Shown: positions 40,775-54,778 of the stretch, one piece after another
How the letters are laid out: every line of letters begins with the position of its first letter
Numbering within the stretch: the first letter of the stretch is position 1
NCBI RefSeq assembly: GCF_016774335.1
Contig: NZ_JAETWA010000006.1
Coordinates: 1-64,000, forward strand
DNA length: 64,000 nucleotides
Source: Luteimonas saliphila
GTDB lineage: Bacteria > Pseudomonadota > Gammaproteobacteria > Xanthomonadales > Xanthomonadaceae
Direction: 5' to 3'
The notes under the pieces: model-generated
What the model saw: the letters and a program-made list of their open reading frames with translations, nothing else
What the model was told of the DNA's origin: nothing
Database searches by the model: none
Position numbers and translations under genes: made by a program

Positions 40775-42673
40775 TCAGGCGCCGACGGAGTACCTGCGCC
40801 AGTCGGCGATGGAGGTGTCGAAGTACTGGCGGAACCAGGTTTCGGTCGACAGCCACGTCCACAGGCCGGGCAGGGCGGCCCGGCCATCGCGCCAACGCTC
40901 GAACGCGGCGCCCGCGGCTGCGGCGTCGAAGACCCCGCGTTCGCGGAACGAGCGCGAGCCGATGGTGTCGCCGGCGTATTCGACGCCGAAACGACGCAGC
41001 CAGTCGTTGGCCGGCGTCGGGTAGCCCTGCTTGTCCCGGCGGTCGAGGATGTCGTCGGGCACGATGCCGCGCATCGATTCGCGCAGCACGACCTTGGTGA
41101 CGCCGCCATCGATCTTCTGTTCCGGTGGCAGCGCGACGCCGAATTCGACGAATGCCCGGTCCAGGAACGGCACCCGGCTCTCGATCGAGAAGGCCATGCT
41201 GAAGCGGTCCTCGGCCTGCAGCAGTTCCGGCAGCCGGGTCGTGGTCAGGTCGCTGAGGAGGTGGGCGTCCAGGTCCGAGAAGGCGCGCCTGGCCAGCGCC
41301 TCCGCGGCCGGCGAGACCGCCGCCCGCAACTGCGGGTCCAGGAAGCCGTCGTCGAATGCGGCGGCGCGACCGGCCAGCCGCGCCGCCCGGCGCATCCAGT
41401 CGGGCCAGAACGGTGTCGCCAGCTCGCGCCACAGGCCCGACCGGGACAGGTCGCCCTGCTGCGCCCGGAAGGCCGCGAAATTGCGACGGAAGGTGGGCCA
41501 ACGGCCCGCCAGCAGCTGGCGCAGGTAGGTCGGGTAGTAGCGCGGATAGCCGGCGAGCAGCTCGTCGGCGCCCTGGCCGTTGAGCACCACCTTGATGCCG
41601 CCGGCGCGGACCGACTTCATCACCTGCCACCACGAATACACGCTGCCGCCCCACACAGGTTCCTCGTAGTGCCAGGTGGAGCGCTCCAGGACATCGACCA
41701 GATCGCTGCCGTCGGGCGAGGTCTCGCTGCCGTCGAGGTTGTCGACGCGCTCGTGCAGGGCCCGGATGTAGCGCGACTCGTCGTAGGCGGTCCCGGGATA
41801 GGTGACCGAGAAGGTGCGCAGCGGCGCGGCGTTCTCCCGCGCGGCCAGGGCGACCAGGGTGCCCGAGTCGAGCCCGCCGCTGAGGCAGGCGCCGACCGGG
41901 ACGTCGCTGCGCAGGTGCGAGCGTACGGCCTGGCCGATCAGCTCTCGGAAGCGCGCGGCAGGGTCGCCGCGGCCGCGCTCGCGGGTGGCGAGCGCGTCCT
42001 CGGCGTTCCAGTAGCGGCTGTGCACCAGGCGTCCGCCCGCGAACACGGCGTTGTGCGCCGGCGGAAGCTGCAGCACGCCGTCGAAGCAGGTCGTCTCGCT
42101 GCTGGCCCGGGCGCGGTAGACCAGTTGCAGGCGCAGCGCCTCCGGGTTGTGCCTGACCGGCACCAGTCCGCTGGCGAGCACCGCCTTGATCTCCGAGGCG
42201 AAGGCGAGGCCGGTCGATGTCAGCGCATAGTAGAACGGCTTGATCCCGAGCCGGTCGCGCGAGCAGAACAGCCGTTGCCGCGTGCGATCCCAGATCGCGA
42301 ACGCCCACATCCCCTCGAACCGCTGCACGCAGGCCTCGCCCCACTGGCGGTAGGCGGCGAGGATCACCTCGGTATCGGTGGTGGAACGGAACCCGTGGCC
42401 GAGCGCGACCAGCTCCGCGCGCAGCGACGCGTGGTTGTAGATCTCGCCGTTGAACACGATCCACAGCGAGCCATCGGCGCAGGACATGGGCTGGTGGCCG
42501 GCCGGGCTCAGGTCGACGATGCTCAGCCGGCGGTGGCCGAGGCCCACGGGACCATCGACGTGCACCCCCGCGTCGTCAGGGCCCCGGTGTGCGATCAGGT
42601 CGGTGAGCTGTCCGATCTGGTCCGCGCTGACGTGGACGCCGTCCAGACGCACGATTCCGGCGATTCCACACAC
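40775..42673 (-). CDS. asnB: asparagine synthetase (glutamine-hydrolysing)
   Basis: AsnB makes asparagine from aspartate, ATP and glutamine. The 632-residue protein has a class II glutaminase domain with Cys2 exposed after Met removal (MCGIAGIVRL), RGPDD, FNGEIYN, and the ATP-pyrophosphatase synthetase domain with the PP-loop SGGLDS (265-270). Start is GTG at 42673, required to expose Cys2, with aaagga six bases upstream. Such free-standing AsnB paralogues also amidate peptides or sugars in exopolysaccharide and antibiotic clusters; no such genes are adjacent, so a housekeeping role is the simpler reading. Confidence 0.92.
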   Translation of the reverse strand: MCGIAGIVRLDGVHVSADQIGQLTDLIAHRGPDDAGVHVDGPVGLGHRRLSIVDLSPAGHQPMSCADGSLWIVFNGEIYNHASLRAELVALGHGFRSTTDTEVILAAYRQWGEACVQRFEGMWAFAIWDRTRQRLFCSRDRLGIKPFYYALTSTGLAFASEIKAVLASGLVPVRHNPEALRLQLVYRARASSETTCFDGVLQLPPAHNAVFAGGRLVHSRYWNAEDALATRERGRGDPAARFRELIGQAVRSHLRSDVPVGACLSGGLDSGTLVALAARENAAPLRTFSVTYPGTAYDESRYIRALHERVDNLDGSETSPDGSDLVDVLERSTWHYEEPVWGGSVYSWWQVMKSVRAGGIKVVLNGQGADELLAGYPRYYPTYLRQLLAGRWPTFRRNFAAFRAQQGDLSRSGLWRELATPFWPDWMRRAARLAGRAAAFDDGFLDPQLRAAVSPAAEALARRAFSDLDAHLLSDLTTTRLPELLQAEDRFSMAFSIESRVPFLDRAFVEFGVALPPEQKIDGGVTKVVLRESMRGIVPDDILDRRDKQGYPTPANDWLRRFGVEYAGDTIGSRSFRERGVFDAAAAGAAFERWRDGRAALPGLWTWLSTETWFRQYFDTSIADWRRYSVGA

Positions 42674-42873
42674 AGGCGGTCCTTTGAACGGGGAAGCCGG
42701 CGTGTCGCGACGCATCGCGACGCCGTTCAGGGGCATCCGCGGCGGCCGCAGCGCGAGGTCGGCGGGCGATTCAGGAAAAACGAACGGCAACCGGGCTGCG
42801 ATCCGGTCACGAGCCGGCTTCGGGGCATCCACCGCGCCTGTTGTCCGACGCCGCGGGTGCCCGGCGGCGGCCT

Positions 42874-44277
42874 TCAGACCAGCCCGGTCGCGTAGAACAC
42901 ACCGACGATCACGAACACCGCGGCGGTCTTGATCAGGGTGATCGCGAAGATGTCCTTGTAGGACTGGCGATGGCTCAGCCCGGTGACCGCGAGCAGGGTG
43001 ATCACCGCGCCATTGTGGGGCAGGGTGTCCATGCCGCCCGAGGCCATCGAGGCCACCCGGTGCAGCACCTCCATCGGGATGCCCGCCGCCTCGGCGTTGG
43101 CGATGAAGGTCTCGGCCATCGCCGCCAGCGCGATGCTCATGCCGCCCGAGGCCGAGCCGGTGATGCCGGCCAGCGCGGTCACGGTCACGGCCTGGTTGAC
43201 CAGCGGGTCCGGGATCGCGCCGAGCGCATTGGCCACCACCAGGAAACCCGGCAGCGCCGCGATCACCGCGCCGAAGCCGTACTCCGAGGCGGTGTTCATC
43301 GACGCCAGCAGGGCGCCACCGATCGCGCTCCGGGTGCCCTCGGCGAAGCTGGCGAACACCGGCCTCCAGGCGAACACCAGGATCGTGGCGATGCCGACCA
43401 GCAGCGCGCCCTGGACCGCCCAGATGGCCGCGATCTTCGGCACTTCCTGCACCACCGGGGCGGCATTGCCAACCACAGACGGTACGAACTCGTGGGTCGC
43501 GCCATAGGCCTTCGGGATCCAGCGCGTGAACAGCAGGTTGCTCAGGCCCACCAGCAGTAACGGCAGCAGCGACACCAGCGGGTTGGCGAGGCGGTCGCCG
43601 GCGAACGGCGCCGGCTCGTTGAGCAGGGTGGCCGGATCGCCGTAGCCCTCGCCCGCGTGCTGCGCGGCACGCCGGCGCCACTCGAGGTAGCTCATGCCCA
43701 CGAGCAGGATGAACACGCCACCCACCGTGCCGAGCACCGGCGCGGCCCAGGCGGTGGTGCCGAAGAACGCGGTCGGGATGATGTTCTGGATCTGCGGCGT
43801 GCCCGGCAGGGCATCCATCGTGAAGGTGAACGCCCCCAGTGCGATCGTGCCGGGAATGAGGCGTTTGGGGATGTCGCCCTGGCGGAACAGTTCGGCCGCG
43901 AACGGGTAGACCGCGAACACCACCACGAACAGCGACACGCCGCCGTAGGTCAGCAGGGCGCAGACCAGCACGATCGCGAGCATCGCCCGCTGCGCGCCGA
44001 CCACCCGGATGGTCGCGGCGACGATCGATTTGGAGAACCCCGAGATCTCGATCAGCTTGCCGAACACCGCGCCCAGCAGGAACACCGGGAAGTACAGCTT
44101 CAGGAAACCGACCATCTTGTCCATGAACAGGCCGGTGAACATCGGCGCCACCAGCGACGGGTCGGTCAACAGCACCGCGCCCAGCGCCGCGATCGGCGCG
44201 AACAGGATCACGCTGTAGCCGCGGTAGGCCACCAGCATCAGGAAGCACAGCGCCGCCAGGACGATCAGGAAATCCAT
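42874..44277 (-). CDS. GntP-family permease
   Basis: A 467-residue inner-membrane transporter of the GntP (gluconate:H+ symporter) family with about 12 to 14 hydrophobic segments. Characteristic blocks include FKLYFPVFLLGAVFG-like KLYFPVFLLGAVFGKL, LVCALLTYGGVSLFVVVFAVYP, TMDALPGTPQIQNIIPTAFFGTT, and TGSASGGMSIAL with MASGGMDTLPHNGAVITLL. The substrate could be gluconate, hydroxybutyrate or another organic acid; I cannot decide. It is divergent from a TonB-dependent receptor, which may bring the substrate across the outer membrane. Confidence 0.85.
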   Translation of the reverse strand: MDFLIVLAALCFLMLVAYRGYSVILFAPIAALGAVLLTDPSLVAPMFTGLFMDKMVGFLKLYFPVFLLGAVFGKLIEISGFSKSIVAATIRVVGAQRAMLAIVLVCALLTYGGVSLFVVVFAVYPFAAELFRQGDIPKRLIPGTIALGAFTFTMDALPGTPQIQNIIPTAFFGTTAWAAPVLGTVGGVFILLVGMSYLEWRRRAAQHAGEGYGDPATLLNEPAPFAGDRLANPLVSLLPLLLVGLSNLLFTRWIPKAYGATHEFVPSVVGNAAPVVQEVPKIAAIWAVQGALLVGIATILVFAWRPVFASFAEGTRSAIGGALLASMNTASEYGFGAVIAALPGFLVVANALGAIPDPLVNQAVTVTALAGITGSASGGMSIALAAMAETFIANAEAAGIPMEVLHRVASMASGGMDTLPHNGAVITLLAVTGLSHRQSYKDIFAITLIKTAAVFVIVGVFYATGLV

Positions 44278-44446
44278 TCGCTATGCCTCGGGCGTGGTGC
44301 CGACGGAACCGGCCGCCAGTGTCCGGACCCCCGCCGGCCCGTCCCATTGTCCGAAGGTACGATGCCGCCGCATCGGAGCGGTCCTTAACCTCTGCGCCAT
44401 GTGGCCGTCCGGCCGCACGCCATGCATCCCGTGGGAGGGGTCGACC
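44278..44446. promoter_or_regulatory. permease / TonB receptor divergent region
   Basis: 169 bp between divergent starts. I see short dyads (gtccggac at about 44321, atgccgccgcat at 44361-44373) and ttaacctctgcgccat as the most AT-rich part, but no confident -35/-10 pair. The receptor start GTG has gggagggg seven bases upstream. Confidence 0.35.
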
Positions 44447-46657
<2,211 letters not shown>

Positions 46658-46775
46658 GAGGGGAACCCGTGAGGTCGCGGGCCGCGGCTGGTCCGCGGCC
46701 CGTCGCGCTATCCTCGTCGCCCGGTAGAGGCAGGGCGATGGCGGCATCCATGACGAACCCGCAGGCGCAGGCGCG

Positions 46776-49700
46776 ATGCTGAGCATCGGCGCGGTCGTGG
46801 TCGCTGCCACGCTGTGGCTTGCGGTGCTGTTCGCGACCGCGGTCTACGCCGAGCGCCACTCCGGGGTGCTGGCGCGGTACTGGCGGCACGTCTACGCGCT
46901 CTCGCTGGCGGTGCACTGCACCTCGTGGACCTTCTACGGCACCGTGACCCAGGCCGCGCGCTACGGCTGGCCGTTGCCGCCGACCTTCGTCGGGGCGATC
47001 CTGTTCTACGCCTTCGCCGTGTTCTTCCTGATCCGCCTGGTGCGGCTGGCACGCGAGACCAACGCCACCTCGCTGGCCGACCTGATCGCCACGCGGCTGG
47101 GGAAAGATCCGTGGCTGGCCGCCACCGTGACCCTGGTCGCCGCACTCGGCCTGATCCCGTACATCGCGCTGCAACTGCAGGCGATCACCCAGAGCTTCGC
47201 CACGCTGACCGCGGGTGCGGTGGATGGCGGCGACGTAGCACCGCCGCCGTGGCGCGACGGCGCGCTGTACGTGGCGCTGGCGATGGCGCTGTTCGCGATG
47301 CTGTTCGGCACGCGCCGTGCCAGCGCCACCGAGCACAACCCGGGGCTGGTGCTGGCGATCGCGTTCGAGTCGCTGTTCAAGCTGGTGGCGATGCTGGCGC
47401 TGGGCGCCTTCGTATGGTTCGGGCTGCAGGGCGCGATGACATCGGCGTCGCCACCACCACCGGCGCCTGCGTCGGCGTCGGCGGGCGGCTTCATGCCGCT
47501 GGTGCTGCTCGGCGCGCTCGCCATGTTCATCATGCCGCACCAGTTCCACGTCGGGGTCGTGGAATGCCGCGACGATCGCGACATCCGCACCGCGCGCTGG
47601 CTGTTCCCGATGTACCTGCTGCTGATCGCGATCCCGGCACTGCCGCTGGCGCGCGCGGGCGAAGCGTTGCTGGGCGACCGAGTGCCTTCGGACATGTACG
47701 CGCTGGCGTTGCCGCTGGCCGCTGGCAGCGACGGCATCGCGCTGCTGGTATTCCTGGGCGGGCTGAGCGCGGCGACCGGCATGGTGATCGTCAGCACGCT
47801 CACCCTGAGCCTGATGATCGGCAACCACTGGTTCGCGCCGGGCCTGTTGCGCGGCGCCTGGTCGCGCGGACGCGGGGACGATCACCGCGGCGCGTTGCTG
47901 GCGCTGCGCCGGGGCGGGATCGTCGCGATCATGCTGCTGGGCTGGGTCTACAGCCGGCGGGTGGGAAGCAACGAGGCGCTGGCGGACGTCGGTGCGGTGT
48001 CGTTCTCGGCACTGGCCACGCTGGCGCCGGCGCTGGGCTTCGCGGTCTGGCGACCACAGACGCCGGCACGCGCGGCGGTGGCGGGGGTGCTCGCTGGATT
48101 CGCCGCATGGGCCTGGGTGATGTTGCCGCCGATGCTGGCGCCGGGACAGGCGTGGCTTCAGGCCGGGCCGTGGGGGCTGTCGTGGCTGGCGCCCGAATCC
48201 CTGTTCGGCCTGACCGGCTGGAGCCGGCTCGGCCGCGCGGTCGGGGTGAGCCTGTTCGCCGGCACTGCGCTCACCCTGCTGGTGGCCGGCTTGCGCAGCA
48301 CGCCGCATCGCAGCGAGGCGCGCGGCTCCGACCGGCAGACGCTGCGCAACGCCGGTCGCCGCTTCCTGCCGGCGCCGCGCGTCGACCAACTGCTGCGCGA
48401 AGCGCCCGCGGACGGGCCGGTGCCGGCCCCGATCGAGCTCGGGCTGGAACGCGAACTCGCGGCGGTGCTGGGCAGCGCATCCGCGCGCCTGCTGCTCGAT
48501 GCCGCGCGGCGCGACGCCGGTCCCGACCTCGATACGGTGGCCGCGATCGTCGGCGAGGCCTCGCAGGACCTGCGCTTCAACCAGCGCGTGCTCGAGGCCG
48601 CGCTGGAGAACATGAGCCAGGGCATCAGCGTGGTCGACAGCGACCTGCGGCTGGTGGCCTGGAACCGGCGCTACCTCGAGCTGTTCCACTATCCGGAAGA
48701 ACTGATGCATGTCGGCGTGCCGGTGGAGCGCCTGGTGCGGCACAACCTGCGGGGCGGGCTGATCGGCGCGGTGGACGTCGACCGTGAGGTCGAGCGGCGC
48801 GCGCGGCACATGCGTGCCGGTACGCCCTACATCGCCGAGCGCCGTTTCCCGGATGGCACGATGGTCGAGATCCGCGGCAACCCGATGCCGAACGGCGGTT
48901 TCGTCGCGACCTTCACCGACGTGACCGCGTTCCGCGACGCCGAGGCCGAGCTCAAGCGCAGCAACGAGACGCTGGAACTGCGCGTGGCGGAGCGTACCGA
49001 AAGCCTCGACCAGGCGCGGCGCGAAGCCGAGCGCGCGAACGACGCCAAGACCCGGTTCCTCGCCGCGGTCGGCCACGACCTGTTGCAGCCGCTGCATGCC
49101 GCGCAGCTGTTCACCGATTCGCTGGCCCGGCAACTCGCGCCGCCGCAGCGTGCTGCGCTGTCGCAGGTACGCGGCGCGCTCGATTCCACCACCGACCTGC
49201 TGACCGGGCTGTTCGACATGTCGCGGCTGGAGGCGGGCGGGCTGGTGCCGCAGCCGCGGGATTTCCCGCTGGCGGAGGTGCTGGAACCGCTCGCCTCCGA
49301 GTTCCGCGCACTGGCGGCGGAGCGGGGGCTGGTGTTGCGCGATGTCGCCACGGCCGCATGGGCGCACGGCGATCCGCAACTGCTGCGGCGCGTGCTGCAG
49401 AACTTCCTCGCCAACGCCGTTCGTTACACGATCGCGGGCGGTGTCCTGATCGGCGTGCGTCGCGAAGGCAGCGGGCTGCGCGTGGAGGTACACGACACCG
49501 GTCCCGGCATCGAGGCCGCCCAGCAAGGGCCGATCTTCGAGGAATTCCGGCGCGGCGACGGCGCCCCCGGACAGGGGCTGGGGCTCGGGCTGGCGATCGC
49601 CGACCGCATCGCGCGCCTGATGCGGGCAAGCATCGGGCTACGCAGCGAGGTAGGGCGCGGCACCGTGTTCTCGCTGCACCTGCAGCGGGTCGCCGCCGCG

Positions 49701-50108
49701 CCGCGCAGCGAGGCAGGCGCCGCGCGGACCGGATTGTCGGGATGCAGGGTGCTGGTGGTCGACAACGATCCAGCCGCGGTGGCGGCGTTGCGCGCGCTGC
49801 TCGAAGGCTGGGGCTGCCTGGTCGACGCCGCCGTCGACGGCGCCAGTGCGCAGGCGTTGTTGCAGCGGCATCCAGCCGCATTGTGGCTGTTCGACTATCA
49901 CCTGGACGATGGCGACACCGGAATCGCCCTGCACGCCCGCCTGGCCGCGCGCTTCGGCCCGTGCCCGACACTGATCCTCAGCGCCGACGACAGCGGCGAC
50001 GTGCGCCGCGCCGCACTCGAGCACGATCTGGCGCTGCTGCGCAAACCGGTACGGCCGCTGGCGCTCAAGTCCACCCTCGACCGGCTGCGCGCGATGCGCA
50101 TGGGCTGA
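46776..50108 (+). CDS. hybrid histidine kinase with sodium/solute symporter-like sensor
   Basis: A 1110-residue membrane sensor. Residues 1 to about 505 form 12-13 transmembrane segments resembling the SSS (PutP/SLC5) fold, as in CbrA-like kinases. A PAS domain (about 600-715), coiled coil, HisKA with phosphoacceptor H767 (VGHDLLQPLHAA), HATPase (NFLANAVRYT; DTGPGIE; GLGLGLAI) and a C-terminal receiver (D1040 in FDYHLDDG, K in LLRKPVRP) follow. No separate output regulator is next to it. In Pseudomonas such kinases control carbon use; role here inferred from receptor and permease upstream. Confidence 0.9.
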   Translation: MLSIGAVVVAATLWLAVLFATAVYAERHSGVLARYWRHVYALSLAVHCTSWTFYGTVTQAARYGWPLPPTFVGAILFYAFAVFFLIRLVRLARETNATSLADLIATRLGKDPWLAATVTLVAALGLIPYIALQLQAITQSFATLTAGAVDGGDVAPPPWRDGALYVALAMALFAMLFGTRRASATEHNPGLVLAIAFESLFKLVAMLALGAFVWFGLQGAMTSASPPPPAPASASAGGFMPLVLLGALAMFIMPHQFHVGVVECRDDRDIRTARWLFPMYLLLIAIPALPLARAGEALLGDRVPSDMYALALPLAAGSDGIALLVFLGGLSAATGMVIVSTLTLSLMIGNHWFAPGLLRGAWSRGRGDDHRGALLALRRGGIVAIMLLGWVYSRRVGSNEALADVGAVSFSALATLAPALGFAVWRPQTPARAAVAGVLAGFAAWAWVMLPPMLAPGQAWLQAGPWGLSWLAPESLFGLTGWSRLGRAVGVSLFAGTALTLLVAGLRSTPHRSEARGSDRQTLRNAGRRFLPAPRVDQLLREAPADGPVPAPIELGLERELAAVLGSASARLLLDAARRDAGPDLDTVAAIVGEASQDLRFNQRVLEAALENMSQGISVVDSDLRLVAWNRRYLELFHYPEELMHVGVPVERLVRHNLRGGLIGAVDVDREVERRARHMRAGTPYIAERRFPDGTMVEIRGNPMPNGGFVATFTDVTAFRDAEAELKRSNETLELRVAERTESLDQARREAERANDAKTRFLAAVGHDLLQPLHAAQLFTDSLARQLAPPQRAALSQVRGALDSTTDLLTGLFDMSRLEAGGLVPQPRDFPLAEVLEPLASEFRALAAERGLVLRDVATAAWAHGDPQLLRRVLQNFLANAVRYTIAGGVLIGVRREGSGLRVEVHDTGPGIEAAQQGPIFEEFRRGDGAPGQGLGLGLAIADRIARLMRASIGLRSEVGRGTVFSLHLQRVAAAPRSEAGAARTGLSGCRVLVVDNDPAAVAALRALLEGWGCLVDAAVDGASAQALLQRHPAALWLFDYHLDDGDTGIALHARLAARFGPCPTLILSADDSGDVRRAALEHDLALLRKPVRPLALKSTLDRLRAMRMG

Positions 50109-50154
50109 GACTGGCTGCGCGAGGCCCAAGGGCGCACGACCGCCCACGTCGAGG

Positions 50155-50634
50155 TCACAGCAACGGGCTGCGCCGGTTCGCGAAGCGGTGGCCGTCGTCC
50201 ATCTCGTCGTTGACCGCGCGCACCGCCAGCGAGGCCTCGCTGGCCAGCAGCAGGCTCGAGCCGAACATGGCCAGCACGCCCAACACCGCCATGATCGTCG
50301 GCCAGGGACCGAAGACGTGGTCGAAGAACGAGTCGCCGGCGACCAGCAGGCTGGTGGCGACGAAGCAGCTGATCGCCACGTACAGCAACTGGCTGGCGCG
50401 CAGGATGGTCAGGCTGCGGCGGCGCTGCACGGCGATCCGTCGTTCCAGCAGCGCGCGTTCCTCGACGTCCTCGCTGTCGGCCAGGTCCTTGAGCAGGGTC
50501 CGCGCGCGGTCGATGATGCGGGCCAGGCGCGCATTGGCCGATGCCAGCAGCGCCGCAGTCGCGGTCAGGAAGAACGCCGGCGCGAGCATGGCGGTCAGGA
50601 TCGCGTAGTGGGCCAGGGAGGCGTTCGGGGGCAT
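50155..50634 (-). CDS. DUF2721 family membrane protein
   Basis: A 159-residue protein with an N-terminal membrane segment ([21 protein letters not shown]), a charged helical stretch ([38 protein letters not shown]), and two more membrane segments. This layout and the RxxRIIDRAR motif fit DUF2721, function unknown. It is divergent from orn with 61 bp between starts and ends 46 bp from the converging kinase gene. Confidence 0.75.
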   Translation of the reverse strand: MPPNASLAHYAILTAMLAPAFFLTATAALLASANARLARIIDRARTLLKDLADSEDVEERALLERRIAVQRRRSLTILRASQLLYVAISCFVATSLLVAGDSFFDHVFGPWPTIMAVLGVLAMFGSSLLLASEASLAVRAVNDEMDDGHRFANRRSPLL

Positions 50635-50695
50635 GGGGGTCGGGGCGGATGGGCGCCGGGGTATGATGCCGCGTCCCGGCAACGACTGCGAGCGC

Positions 50696-51277
50696 ATGGC
50701 ACTGCACGACACCGCACAGGGCGAGGGTCGCCTGGTCTGGATCGACCTGGAGATGACGGGTCTCGACACCGACCGCGACTCGATCCTCGAACTCGCCACC
50801 GTGGTCACCGATTCGGCGCTCAACGTGCTGGCGGAAGGTCCGGTGTTCGCGATCGCGCATCCGATGTCCGCGCTCGAGGCGATGGACGACTGGAACCGCA
50901 CCCAGCACGGTCGGTCGGGTCTGTGGCGGCGGGTGCTGGAGGAGGGCGTGTCGGCGGCGGACGCCGAGGCCGGCACGCTCGAGTTCCTGGCGCGCTGGAT
51001 CGGACCGGGCCAGTCGCCGATGTGCGGCAATTCGATCTGCCAGGACCGGCGCTTCCTGCATCGCGAGATGCCGGCGCTGGAGCGGTACTTCCACTACCGC
51101 AACCTCGATGTCAGCACGCTCAAGGAGCTGGCGCGGCGCTGGGCACCGCAGGTGCTGGCGGGGGTGAAGAAGAGTGCCGCGCACACCGCGCTCAGCGACG
51201 TGCGCGATTCGATCGAGGAACTGCGCCACTACCGTCGTTTCATGGGCGAACTGGCGGGGTCCGCGGCCGTCTCGTGA
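50696..51277 (+). CDS. orn: oligoribonuclease
   Basis: Orn degrades two- to five-base RNAs, including pGpG from cyclic di-GMP breakdown, to mononucleotides. The 193-residue DEDDh exonuclease has D17 and E19 in [11 protein letters not shown], the second Asp in the [10 protein letters not shown] block and the [17 protein letters not shown] active-site His/Asp. Start 50696 gives the usual short N-terminus. Length normal. Confidence 0.95.
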   Translation: MALHDTAQGEGRLVWIDLEMTGLDTDRDSILELATVVTDSALNVLAEGPVFAIAHPMSALEAMDDWNRTQHGRSGLWRRVLEEGVSAADAEAGTLEFLARWIGPGQSPMCGNSICQDRRFLHREMPALERYFHYRNLDVSTLKELARRWAPQVLAGVKKSAAHTALSDVRDSIEELRHYRRFMGELAGSAAVS

Positions 51278-51337
51278 ACCGGGCTGCGTCCACGTTCCGG
51301 TGTGCACCGGCGGTGTCGTGAGACGGCGGGCGCTGGC

Positions 51338-52195
51338 ATGACGCGCACGATCGCACACGCGAGCGGCATCGAGGCGGACAGCCTCGACCATGCGAACCTG
51401 CGGCGCGCCGTCGAACTGCTCGAGGCGCCGACGATCACCGCGCGCATGGCCAACCTGGTCGGCGCACCGCTCGAGTTCGCGGTGCGGGCACTGCCGGAGA
51501 GGGTGTCCGCGCGGATCCACGGCGCGGTCGAGGCGGCCCTGTACAAGTCGGCGCAGGCCGCGTTGTGGAGCATGGCCAACGTTCCCGGCCGCGCCGCCTC
51601 GACGCGCTGGCACAAGCTGGCCGCGGCCGGCACCGGTGCGGTGGGCGGTGCGTTCGGCTTCGCCGCGCTGTTCCTGGAGCTTCCGGTGTCGACCACGATC
51701 ATGATGCGCGCGGTGGCCGACGTGGCGCGCAGCGAAGGCTTCGACCTCGCCGACCCGTCCACCCGGCACTCGTGCCTGGAAGTGTTCGCCCTCGGCGGCC
51801 CCTCCGGCCAGGACGACGCCAGCGAAACCGGCTACTACCTCGCGCGCGGCTTCACCGCCGACGTCATGCGCCACCTGTCGGCGGAACTGGCCGGGCGCAC
51901 TGTGGCGGGGCGGGGAATGACCACCGGACTGGGATCCAAGGAGGCCGGCAAATGGCTGGCCAAGCTGGTCGAGCGCGTGGCCACCCGCTTCGGCGTGGTG
52001 GTGACGGAGAAGTTCGCGGCACAGGCGGTGCCGATCGTGGGCGCCGCCACCGGCGCGGCGCTGAACACGATGTTCACCGACTACTACCAGGACGTGGCGC
52101 GCGGCCACTTCATCGTCCGCCGGCTCGAGCAGCGCTACGGCGAGGCGGTGGTGCAGGAGGCCTACGCCGAGATGGCGCTGCACCGGCACGGTTGA
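51338..52195 (+). CDS. EcsC family protein
   Basis: A 285-residue protein matching the EcsC family by its Gly/Ala-rich amphipathic core (WHKLAAAGTGAVGGAFGFAALFLELPVSTTIMMRAVADVA, read in parts) and the C-terminal TEKFAAQAVPIVGAATGAALNTMFTDYYQDVARGHF block. EcsC in Bacillus lies with an ABC transporter implicated in protease processing; function in proteobacteria is unknown. Start 51338 is chosen over 51302 because the first 12 residues of the longer form are Arg/Cys-rich and lack a ribosome-binding site. Follows orn by 60 bp. Confidence 0.8.
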   Translation: MTRTIAHASGIEADSLDHANLRRAVELLEAPTITARMANLVGAPLEFAVRALPERVSARIHGAVEAALYKSAQAALWSMANVPGRAASTRWHKLAAAGTGAVGGAFGFAALFLELPVSTTIMMRAVADVARSEGFDLADPSTRHSCLEVFALGGPSGQDDASETGYYLARGFTADVMRHLSAELAGRTVAGRGMTTGLGSKEAGKWLAKLVERVATRFGVVVTEKFAAQAVPIVGAATGAALNTMFTDYYQDVARGHFIVRRLEQRYGEAVVQEAYAEMALHRHG

Positions 52196-52212
52196 TTGCG
52201 GCGGGTGCGACA

Positions 52213-52235
52213 CCTTCCCCGGAGGTTGGGGAAGG
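52213..52235. terminator. hairpin between converging ecsC-like gene and ppsA
   Basis: A perfect 8-bp stem ccttcccc / ggggaagg with a 7-base loop lies midway in the 60-bp gap between two converging stops. No T-run on either side, so it is at best a weak bidirectional terminator or an end-protecting hairpin. Confidence 0.4.
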
Positions 52236-52255
52236 CGCCTGCAGGAATCGCGGCA

Positions 52256-54667
<2,412 letters not shown>

Positions 54668-54778
54668 GGTGGACACTCCAAAGGAAGAACGACGCAAGGA
54701 TCGGGCGTTGCCCGACCGAAAACGCTATTTTAGCCCCTACATCGGCCACGGCATCCGCCAGGGGCCCGGGAGACAGCG
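54668..54778. promoter_or_regulatory. ppsA / ppsR divergent promoter region
   Basis: 111 bp between two TTG starts. It contains a perfect palindrome tcgggc-gtt-gcccga at 54701-54715 and an AT-rich gaaaacgctattttagcc right after it. In enterobacteria FruR (Cra) controls ppsA; the sequence does not match a Cra site clearly. The ppsR start has gggaga five bases upstream. Confidence 0.45.

Noticed and set aside
38880-42464. A 1194-codon minus-strand frame that would fuse sequence antisense to asnB with DUF1800
   Set aside because: Family similarity begins only at 40649; upstream residues are Arg/Ala/Pro/Gly-rich frame-shadow of asnB.
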